Under the pieces are notes generated by a model. The model made no database searches. It was not told the origin of the DNA and worked only from the letters and a program-made list of their open reading frames with translations. From positions 1-5,632 of the forward strand of contig DUGD01000074.1 in the NCBI GenBank assembly GCA_013331575.1: a DNA stretch of 5,632 bases, in the 5' to 3' direction. Both the position numbers and the translations under genes were made by a program. Below are positions 1 through 4,371 of the stretch, piece by piece (position 1 is the first letter of the stretch; the number at the start of each line of letters is the position of its first letter). This DNA comes from Candidatus Woesearchaeota archaeon (GTDB taxonomy: Archaea; Nanobdellota; Nanobdellia; Woesearchaeales; UBA525).

Positions 1-264
1 GATAGCGCGGCGATAGGCAACCCGTCATTCTCTGGCAACGATAGCGTCATCAGTGCGTCGGTGCACAGCGGCGCCCGGGAGAATATCTTCGTGCAATCAA
101 AAGACAAGACTGTCTCGGTCGGGTATGATGAACGGATCATACTGCGCATCCCGAGCAGCACTGCCAATATGACCGACCTCTGTGTGGAGGCGCGCAGCGG
201 CACGTTCCGGTTCCGCGCGCAAGGGTTCGGGCGTTACATACAACTCTCAGGTGTGACGCGGTGA
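1..264 (+). CDS. C-terminal end of an unknown protein (5' end outside window)
   Basis: The frame is open from base 1 to the TGA at 262-264 with no stop, so the gene begins upstream of the window; the in-frame GTG at 61 has no ribosome binding site and is probably internal. The visible 87 residues are polar and beta-like: a Ser/Gly/Asn-rich start (residues 1-24), then alternating hydrophobic residues (KTVSVGYDERIILRIP), a single cysteine in NMTDLCVEA and a final FRFRAQGFGRYIQLSG. There is no membrane segment in this part. Its stop codon lies inside the GGTGA ribosome binding site of the next gene, so the two are probably translationally coupled and in one operon. I do not recognise the family. 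By context it may be another secreted or surface protein of this cluster, but that rests on position only. Confidence 0.75.
   Translation, partial: DSAAIGNPSFSGNDSVISASVHSGARENIFVQSKDKTVSVGYDERIILRIPSSTANMTDLCVEARSGTFRFRAQGFGRYIQLSGVTR
260..264 (+). promoter_or_regulatory. Ribosome binding site GGTGA for the gene at 273
   Basis: GGTGA matches the archaeal anti-Shine-Dalgarno complement (GGAGGTGATC) and ends 8 bases before ATG 273. It also contains the TGA stop of the upstream gene. This favours ATG 273 over the GTG at 261, which lies inside the site. Confidence 0.7.
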
Positions 265-272
265 CTCTCTCG

Positions 273-1361
273 ATGAGGCGAGGGCAGCTGGAGGTATCAT
301 TCCAGTGGATCTATGTCCTTATCGCGGGTGGCGCGTTCCTCTTCCTCTTCCTCTTTCTCATTAAGGGGTGTTCAGATTCCGAGACTGCCGCCGCAAGCGC
401 AGGTAGCTTGAAGAATGCTGCGACAGCTCTCGCCGGCATCGCATGGCAGACCGGTGCCAGGATGAATATGACGATGCCGGACGCCCAAGTCATCTGTCCC
501 GCGAGTTCGCTCTCGCTCTCGAACGGGGATAATGTCGCCAGCATGGACCGACTTCCTGCATTCCTCCCGCCAAGTGTTGGCGGTCGAACGCGTATCATCA
601 CGACCGAAGTGATGCTCGCAAGATCGCAGACCCCCGCGATACCGCTTGGCAGCGTGCTCTATGGCATCGATGAGAACACGAGGTATCTCCTTGTGACTGA
701 TGGCAGTGGGAGCGGGGCCGCTGCCGCTATGGCCACGCGCATCGGCGTATTGCTCTCGCACCCGAATGTGCGCGTGGGCGATGCCGCGACACTCACCGCG
801 TCACAATTGCCTCGCACCACGAAAACTATCATTGTCGCGAGGTTCGATGGTGGGGCATCATCGTCTTTACCGGTATTACCTTCCATTCCTTCCAATGCGA
901 ACGTGTACGGCGTTGTGATAAACCAAGTTACCCAGACGGTCGAATTCTCAACATGGAACGGCGCGACGTATGTCGCTACTGCTGTTGCTGGAGCGGATGG
1001 TTCGGGTAATGGCGTAAGCGTCCACTCTGGCGATACTCTCGCGGCAGGAGCTATTGTCGCAGGCAGGAAACCGACGTATGATTGCGGCAAGACTGCGCTT
1101 GTCGATCGCATGCACCGCTTGACGGCCATCTATGAATCGCGCGCCTCCACGCTCAAGAGCGATCCCGGTGTATCGGCCGAATGCCGGATCAAGATGGGCG
1201 AGGGGCATGCTACGCTCCGAACGTTGAATGCTATGACGAGTGCCGATTCCTATCTCGAAGCTCTGCTCGAACAAGGGGTGCCGGGAGGGCCGGCGCAAGG
1301 CATGTCGCTCCTGAACGCGCAAGACGGTCTCTATATCATGAACTGCCCGGTGATAGCATGA
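273..1361 (+). CDS. Pilin-like membrane-anchored surface protein, RRGQLEVSFQWI family
   Basis: ATG 273 gives 362 residues; GTG 261 would add only four. The protein starts MRRGQLEVSFQWIYVLIAGG and runs into one strongly hydrophobic segment (about residues 12-30, rich in Leu/Phe), then KGC. The basic RRG followed by GQLE and a membrane helix resembles an archaeal class III signal, with possible processing after Gly4. The remaining ~330 residues would be extracytoplasmic. Visible features are Cys33 and Cys75, SVGGRTRIITTEV (about 101-113), a Gly/Ala-rich linker, a C-terminal helical part with YDCGKTALVDR (Cys271) and AECRIKMGEG (Cys304), and the end NCPVIA (Cys358). From memory, DPANN genomes carry a conserved family with the same start and a similar ending (SCPLIY-like); no search was run. 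Function is unknown. It lies in an operon with the following genes, separated from the next start by 10 bases. Confidence 0.85.
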   Translation: MRRGQLEVSFQWIYVLIAGGAFLFLFLFLIKGCSDSETAAASAGSLKNAATALAGIAWQTGARMNMTMPDAQVICPASSLSLSNGDNVASMDRLPAFLPPSVGGRTRIITTEVMLARSQTPAIPLGSVLYGIDENTRYLLVTDGSGSGAAAAMATRIGVLLSHPNVRVGDAATLTASQLPRTTKTIIVARFDGGASSSLPVLPSIPSNANVYGVVINQVTQTVEFSTWNGATYVATAVAGADGSGNGVSVHSGDTLAAGAIVAGRKPTYDCGKTALVDRMHRLTAIYESRASTLKSDPGVSAECRIKMGEGHATLRTLNAMTSADSYLEALLEQGVPGGPAQGMSLLNAQDGLYIMNCPVIA

Positions 1362-1362
1362 T

Positions 1363-1367
1363 GGTGA
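1363..1367 (+). promoter_or_regulatory. Ribosome binding site GGTGA before ATG 1372
   Basis: GGTGA ends 4 bases before ATG 1372, right after the TGA (1359-1361) of the upstream gene. It is the main support for starting the next protein at 1372 despite its odd N-terminal extension. A second GGTGA at 1349-1353 precedes ATG 1358, which opens only a five-codon frame. Confidence 0.45.
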
Positions 1368-1371
1368 CTGC

Positions 1372-2133
1372 ATGACCTTTGGCGGTATAGCTCGTGGCGG
1401 CATGGCCGACGTAATCGATAGGGCGGATAGCGTGAATTGTGCGGTTGTAGACGTTGTCCCTAGCATCGTTTCGCGGCCGCGGCCAGAGTGCGCATCCCGC
1501 AAGCGACCGATGTCCGATTCTCCTTTGTGTCGTAGTACGAAAGCCAAAGCCCGGCCAAGGCGGCCGCAGGCACAGTTATCATCCGAGTCATCATCTATCA
1601 ACTCTTCAAAAAGCTTCTCTGTCGCGTCTTCACGCAAAGGCCAGTTACAAGCGATGGAACCAATCATCATCGTCATCGTCCTCGCGATCATCATAGGACT
1701 TGTGCTCCTCTATTATGTCCGCATCAACGCGCACGAGGTGAAGACCGATACCGCCAACTATCAAGCGAAGGAGGATCTTGCGATGCTTGGGCGGCTCACC
1801 ACGCTCCCCGAACTCGCATGCCCGCGCTCGGAGACGGTCAAAACATACTGTATCGACCTTCTCAAGGCACAGGCGTTCGCAAGCATGATGGGCGATGCAA
1901 GGAGCGGTCCCGCGAGCAAAGTCTACTACAATCCCGTCCTCGGCGCCACGAATATAACGCTACGTTGGTACGATCTTGCGAAACCCCCCGGCCAGATGGC
2001 GCAGCAGCTCACCATCTATTCCAACCTGCGCGATAGCACACGAGTAAGGACGACAACGACGTACTTCACCGCTTTTGAACCGGTCAATAGCACCCGGCAG
2101 TTCGCGATGCTTATCGTGGAGCGACAATCATGA
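1372..2133 (+). CDS. Pilin-like membrane-anchored protein, RKGQLQAMEPI family, with long N-terminal extension
   Basis: From ATG 1372 the product has 253 residues. The recognisable part begins at residue 88 with RKGQLQAMEPIIIVIVLAI: a class III-like signal (RKG then Q91) and one membrane helix (about 97-117). The outer domain has LPELAC (145-150), KTYCIDLLK (Cys160), a YYNPVLGATNITLRWY beta stretch and a C-terminal QLTIYSN...AMLIVERQ. I recall DPANN proteins of unknown function with the same LPEL-C and C-I-D-L-K signatures; this is memory, not a search. The first 87 residues are odd for such a protein: Arg/Pro/Ser-rich, ending in a serine cluster (69-87). In-frame starts exist at ATG 1402, ATG 1510 and TTG 1525, but none between 1528 and RKGQ, so some extension is unavoidable unless a non-standard start is used. 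The stop overlaps the next start (ATGA, 2130-2133). Body of gene is firm; the start is uncertain. Confidence 0.75.
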   Translation: MTFGGIARGGMADVIDRADSVNCAVVDVVPSIVSRPRPECASRKRPMSDSPLCRSTKAKARPRRPQAQLSSESSSINSSKSFSVASSRKGQLQAMEPIIIVIVLAIIIGLVLLYYVRINAHEVKTDTANYQAKEDLAMLGRLTTLPELACPRSETVKTYCIDLLKAQAFASMMGDARSGPASKVYYNPVLGATNITLRWYDLAKPPGQMAQQLTIYSNLRDSTRVRTTTTYFTAFEPVNSTRQFAMLIVERQS

Positions 2134-2786
2134 TACCACACGATAGGCAATGGCTTTGTCTCCGGGACGGGCACCTTGGCGTGCGACCAGAGGTCCGAGC
2201 GCGAGCTTCGCGTTGCGAGGACCGAAACTCTGCCGCGAGGGACGTAGCGGTGCATCCGCCGTGCCCGGAGTCCGCAGTATCGCATCACAAGACATACACT
2301 ATCCCTCACCATCATGGGAGAAGAGGCCAGATGGAGATGATAGGCCTCGTCTTCATCGTTGTCATCATCATCATCGGGATGGTGCTCTACCTTTCGCTCA
2401 GCGGCAAAGATGACAGCGGTGCGAGAGCGAATCGGGCCGCGAACGCGCAGAAAAGCAGTTCCTTCCTCACCGCGATAGCCGAGACCGATATCGTGGGCTG
2501 CGGCGTGCCGTTGTCACGCGTGGCGCAAGCATGCGTCCGCAGAGAGGTGTTCTGCGACAACGGCGACCCATGCATCACGCTCGAGCGCGCTATGACCAAG
2601 ATAGCGAATGAGACGCTCTATGCGCAAGGGATGAAGTACAACCTTAGTTTGGAAGGGACCCGTGTGCAAGCCGAAAGCGATTGCGATAGCGCGAACCTGA
2701 GCGTCTCTCTCATCGCCGCACCGCGGCAGCCGATACCGCTTGGCAACGGCCAAACGGTCGATTTGATACTTAGTATTTGCCGATAG
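2130..2786 (+). CDS. Pilin-like membrane-anchored protein, RRGQMEMIG family, start uncertain
   Basis: ATG 2130 overlaps the previous stop and follows a GTGGAG ribosome binding site at 2116-2121, giving 218 residues. The recognisable protein starts at residue 64: RRGQMEMIGLVFIVVIIIIG, a class III-like signal plus one membrane helix (about 71-91). The outer domain has six cysteines (124, 135, 142, 148, 185, 217), including FCDNGDPCITLERA, and ends with QPIPLGNGQTVDLILSIC. An even cysteine number in an outward-facing domain suits disulfide bonds (inference). I recall a DPANN family with this start and a similar Q-P-I-P...L-I-C ending. Residues 1-63 do not look like a pilin leader and coincide with DNA able to fold into a branched structure (2165-2273). 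GTG 2250 would give a 25-residue leader before RRGQ. ATG 2314 is out of frame, but one added base after ATGGG would read MGRRGQMEMIG. Gene body is firm, first 63 residues are not. Confidence 0.75.
   Translation: MIPHDRQWLCLRDGHLGVRPEVRARASRCEDRNSAARDVAVHPPCPESAVSHHKTYTIPHHHGRRGQMEMIGLVFIVVIIIIGMVLYLSLSGKDDSGARANRAANAQKSSSFLTAIAETDIVGCGVPLSRVAQACVRREVFCDNGDPCITLERAMTKIANETLYAQGMKYNLSLEGTRVQAESDCDSANLSVSLIAAPRQPIPLGNGQTVDLILSICR
2165..2273 (+). other. Possible multi-branched RNA structure inside the start region of the gene at 2130
   Basis: Pairing found by eye. The outer stem is 2165-2168 with 2270-2273 and 2169-2174 with 2261-2266 (10 bp, three-base bulge). Inside, 2188-2192 pairs with 2228-2232 and 2193-2196 with 2219-2222; this arm is capped by CGCGA (2200-2204) with TCGCG (2208-2212). 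A small hairpin GCGG/CCGC uses 2247-2250 and 2256-2259. All pairs are Watson-Crick. It matches no RNA family I know, and GC-rich sequence pairs easily by chance. It could be a non-coding or regulatory element mistaken for coding sequence. Confidence 0.35.
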
Positions 2787-2800
2787 ACGATCAACACATA

Positions 2801-2851
2801 GTTACAGTTCCGATAGTCACACAGATACTCACACCGTTACCGACAGTCACA
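2801..2851 (+). repeat. Degenerate direct repeat GTTAC...CCGAYAGTCACA
   Basis: CCGATAGTCACA (2810-2821) recurs 30 bases on as CCGACAGTCACA (2840-2851), 11 of 12 identical, and each follows a GTTAC (2801-2805, 2836-2840) at a different distance. Two further loose ACTCACA-type motifs lie between. It may be a protein-binding site pair or a decayed repeat; no function can be assigned. Confidence 0.4.
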
Positions 2852-2924
2852 GCATATCACTACTATTACTGCGTTTACAGAAATAGTAACTGACTCAATA
2901 AGTGGCCCAACATCGTGAGAATAA

Positions 2925-2988
2925 CCTCCCCAACTCAAGGGGAGGACTTCCTCCTACAACTCGAGGAACGCGGAGCATATACTGCTCC
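2925..2988 (+). repeat. Three consecutive hairpins, possible IS200/IS605-like end remnant
   Basis: Hairpin 1 is CCTCCCC (2925-2931) with GGGGAGG (2939-2945), loop AACTCAA. Hairpin 2 is TTCCTC (2948-2953) with GAGGAA (2963-2968). Hairpin 3 is GGAGCA (2972-2977) with TGCTCC (2983-2988). An alternative pairing GGAGGA (2941-2946) with TCCTCC (2949-2954) would exclude hairpins 1 and 2. The first hairpin, in its GAATAACCTCCCC...GGGGAGGACTTC context, resembles right ends of archaeal IS200/IS605 elements as I remember them, but no tnpA or tnpB sequence is nearby. It is not a simple terminator, since no T-run follows. Confidence 0.45.
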
Positions 2989-3007
2989 CTCATTGCAGGT
3001 TTGTCTC

Positions 3008-3054
3008 GTCGCTCGCCTGGCCGCGTCGGCTGCTGCCTCGCGGGCGCTCGCGAC
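3008..3054 (+). repeat. GC-rich inverted repeat
   Basis: GTCGC (3008-3012) pairs with GCGAC (3050-3054) and CGCC (3014-3017) with GGCG (3043-3046), enclosing a GC-rich loop. It extends the hairpin-rich block that begins at 2925, so 2925-3054 could be one structured transcript. The stems are short and interrupted, so chance is a real possibility. Confidence 0.25.
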
Positions 3055-3104
3055 TCGTGATTTACTCCAAGGCGTTCCTCCTCGGCTGCCTAGAGAACTA
3101 AGAT

Positions 3105-3143
3105 AAGGAAGATATAATAAACGCAAAGGCAAAAATCTATATG
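3105..3143 (+). promoter_or_regulatory. Probable archaeal promoter (TATA-like boxes) for the gene at 3197
   Basis: An AT-rich stretch stands out in the GC-rich surroundings. It holds two TATA-like candidates: GATATAAT (3111-3118), preceded by purine-rich AAGGAA that could be the TFB recognition element, and CTATATG (3137-3143), preceded by GGCAAAAAT. With the usual 25-base distance, the second would start transcription near 3165, leaving a leader of about 30 bases before ATG 3197. I cannot choose between the two. Confidence 0.4.
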
Positions 3144-3200
3144 ACAACAGAGTCCAACAGATTCACGATCAATGCAAAACTCGGCACGGTGATATTATGA
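3141..3200 (+). CDS. Possible 19-codon upstream frame overlapping the small gene
   Basis: ATG 3141 opens MTTESNRFTINAKLGTVIL, ending at TGA 3198-3200, which overlaps ATG 3197 as ATGA, the same arrangement as at 2130 and 4368. Its 3' end contains the GGTGAT ribosome binding site of the next gene. The only binding site candidate of its own is a weak AAGG 11 bases upstream, and its ATG lies within one TATA candidate. It could be a coupling leader peptide or chance; I lean to chance. Confidence 0.15.
   Translation: MTTESNRFTINAKLGTVIL
3188..3193 (+). promoter_or_regulatory. Ribosome binding site GGTGAT for the small gene at 3197
   Basis: GGTGAT is a six-base match to the archaeal anti-Shine-Dalgarno complement. 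It ends 3 bases before ATG 3197 and 6 before ATG 3200. It is the strongest evidence that the following 42-codon frame is translated. Confidence 0.6.
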
Positions 3201-3325
3201 TGCGTAAAACCACATTTACCCGACATGGCATGCTCACGAAGACCATGATATACATAGCGATAGGCGTCATCCTCTTCATCATCATCATGGTGAAAGGTCG
3301 TAGCGTGCTCAGCAGCCTGACATAA
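3197..3325 (+). CDS. Small single-pass membrane protein (42 aa)
   Basis: ATG 3197 (or the adjacent ATG 3200) opens a 42-residue frame ending at TAA 3323-3325, beginning MMRKTTFTRHGMLTKTM. It has a basic N-terminus, a Gly11 after Arg-His, a hydrophobic segment (about residues 17-32, IYIAIGVILFIIIMV) and a short basic tail KGRSVLSSLT. There is no soluble domain. The good ribosome binding site, an AT-rich promoter-like region upstream, and placement among single-pass membrane proteins support a real gene. The plan resembles its neighbours (basic leader, one helix), so it may be a minor pilin-like or assembly subunit, but it lacks the GQ-E signature and could instead be an unrelated small membrane peptide. 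It precedes the 3388 gene by 62 bases and is probably co-transcribed with it. Confidence 0.6.
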   Translation: MMRKTTFTRHGMLTKTMIYIAIGVILFIIIMVKGRSVLSSLT

Positions 3326-3326
3326 C

Positions 3327-3352
3327 GATGGCTTGAAGATGGCTTGAAGATG
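3327..3352 (+). repeat. Short tandem repeat, 11-base unit
   Basis: GATGGCTTGAA occurs twice head to tail (3327-3337, 3338-3348), followed by GATG of a third, decayed copy (GATGCAGGCTTAA). It lies in the spacer between the small gene and the 3388 gene. Probably replication slippage. Confidence 0.6.
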
Positions 3353-3376
3353 CAGGCTTAACCAGATATAACTCCC

Positions 3377-3382
3377 AAGGTG
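3377..3382 (+). promoter_or_regulatory. Ribosome binding site AAGGTG supporting a TTG start
   Basis: AAGGTG ends 5 bases before TTG 3388. The identical hexamer at 4357-4362 stands at the same distance from ATG 4368. Since an in-frame stop lies at 3334-3336 and no ATG or GTG intervenes, this makes TTG 3388 the start. Confidence 0.65.
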
Positions 3383-3387
3383 TAATC

Positions 3388-4371
3388 TTGACCCGTACAA
3401 TCCGCCGAAAGCGTAGAGGAGCCGATCTTTCCGGCACGATAGTGCGTCTTGTCGTCTTCGCAGCGGTCTTCCTCGTGCTCCTCCTACTCCTCAAGGAGTT
3501 CCTGACGGTTGGGAAGAATTCGTTCAGCGAAAAGCAATGCCAGACTTCGCTCCTACTCACAAAAGCGATCTCGCCGCCGTCCCCGGCGTGCTTCATGGGA
3601 ACACCCGATGTCATACCGCTCATGTGCAATAGGAACTTCATCGCAGTCAGCCCCACTGCCGCGGTGGTAAACGGCAAAGAGGTGACGAAGCTCTACGACG
3701 CGTCATGCCCGGCGCCCGGTTTCCAATCGGCAGGCGGCAGCTACGGCCAGGATACTCTCTCCGAGACAGAGATCAAGGAACGCGCGAAGAACGCGCAGAA
3801 GACGCTCCAGAAGCCGCAACCCTCCGCGCAAAACGTCTGTCTGCAGAACAACGTGCTCGCCGATGAGATGGCGCGTTGCTGGCGGACGTTCTTCAACGGC
3901 GAGCAGATAGTCCTGCAACAACTGGATATCCCCGCGAAGAACTTCTTCACGAAGAAAGACAAGAATATCGCCTGCTACATCTGCAGCGAGGTGACGCTCA
4001 AAGACGCCGATGTCAAGGACCTCATCCCTTACCTGCAGAACAAACCGACAAGCGACGGCAAGACGTCGTATTACGACCTGCTCGCGAACAACACGAAAGC
4101 ATGGTGCGACCCCGATCTCGCGCGCGAGCATGGCTCCTGCTGGGACGCGATGCAGCACGATGATGACGATGGCAACGACCATGTGGCTGTGCCGTACACC
4201 GTGCTGCCCAAAAACCGCAAGTATGCCGTCGTTTTCCTCCGTCGAGGACTGGGCAGCTGTGACAATGAGAAAGACGCCGATACCACGTTCACGAACCAAT
4301 ACCTCACCAACACCGTCCAAGTCGTGCCGGTAGAGTTGCTTCCTGACCTCTGTGATAAGGTGGCGGGATGA
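3388..4371 (+). CDS. Cysteine-rich membrane-anchored surface protein with RCW and CYIC motifs
   Basis: The product has 327 residues from TTG 3388. The N-terminus is strongly basic (RTIRRKRRG, 3-11), followed by ADLSGTIVRL and a Leu/Val-rich helix (about 18-35), resembling a class III signal with processing after Gly11. The rest should be outside and holds 12 cysteines (51, 68, 80, 107, 151, 164, 196, 199, 240, 251, 291, 322). Landmarks are a Gln/Lys-rich stretch (about 128-148), ADEMARCWRTFFNGE (158-172), ACYICSEVTL (195-204), YLQNK then SYYDLLANN (215-235), an acidic HDDDDGNDH (257-265), and a C-terminal VVPVELLPDLC. The next gene is a divergent copy of the central part. I recall DPANN proteins with the same RCW ... 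C-x-x-C layout and no known function. The even cysteine number fits disulfides; CxxC could also bind metal. Its stop overlaps the next start (ATGA), indicating coupling. Confidence 0.85.
   Translation: MTRTIRRKRRGADLSGTIVRLVVFAAVFLVLLLLLKEFLTVGKNSFSEKQCQTSLLLTKAISPPSPACFMGTPDVIPLMCNRNFIAVSPTAAVVNGKEVTKLYDASCPAPGFQSAGGSYGQDTLSETEIKERAKNAQKTLQKPQPSAQNVCLQNNVLADEMARCWRTFFNGEQIVLQQLDIPAKNFFTKKDKNIACYICSEVTLKDADVKDLIPYLQNKPTSDGKTSYYDLLANNTKAWCDPDLAREHGSCWDAMQHDDDDGNDHVAVPYTVLPKNRKYAVVFLRRGLGSCDNEKDADTTFTNQYLTNTVQVVPVELLPDLCDKVAG
4357..4362 (+). promoter_or_regulatory. Ribosome binding site AAGGTG for ATG 4368
   Basis: It lies inside the end of the upstream gene and ends 5 bases before ATG 4368. 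Later in-frame ATGs at 4383, 4398, 4413 and 4437 have no comparable site, so the 38-residue basic leader of the next protein is probably translated. Confidence 0.55.

Larger units (their letters stand above)
2787..3196 (+). other. Non-coding gap with repeats, hairpins and a likely promoter
   Basis: No protein gene could be supported here. The GTG at 2915 opens a 63-codon frame to 3106, but it has no ribosome binding site, a low-complexity Ala/Arg/Leu product and overlapping hairpins. Composition changes across the gap: 2787-2900 is AC-rich and pyrimidine-patterned, 2925-3095 is hairpin-rich with a GC-rich core, and 3096-3145 is AT-rich. The gap separates the three upstream genes from the three downstream, so the downstream genes probably have their own promoter. 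Confidence 0.6.

Noticed and set aside
1358..1375. Five-codon frame MMVTA between the 273 and 1372 genes
   Set aside because: It has GGTGA at 1349-1353 in front, but a five-residue product is not a credible gene and the site probably reflects the local GGTGA-rich junction.
1372..1480. tRNA-like stretch (GGCGGTATAGCTCGTGGCGGC)
   Set aside because: The start recalls an acceptor and D-arm, but there is no matching GAGC, anticodon arm, TTCGA-type T-loop or closing acceptor strand.
948..1694. 248-codon open frame on the - strand
   Set aside because: It is opposite two well-supported genes, has no recognisable domain or ribosome binding site, and its composition is that of a GC-rich antisense shadow.
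2777..2893. Short Thr/Val/Pro-rich frame (VTVPIVTQILTPLPTVTA) after the 2130 gene
   Set aside because: It looks like a surface-protein linker but has only a TTG start, no ribosome binding site and ends quickly; the pattern follows from the underlying DNA repeat.
2791..2900. CRISPR-like repetition in the gap
   Set aside because: There are only two imperfect 12-base copies, with no regular 25-40-base repeats and unique spacers.
2915..3106. 63-codon frame starting GTG 2915
   Set aside because: It has no ribosome binding site, overlaps a chain of hairpins, and the product is low-complexity Ala/Arg/Leu without a recognisable pattern.
3703..4320. 205-codon open frame on the - strand
   Set aside because: It is fully antisense to the Cys-rich gene whose motifs are shared with its paralogue; the Val/Leu/Arg-rich product is typical of a codon-bias shadow.
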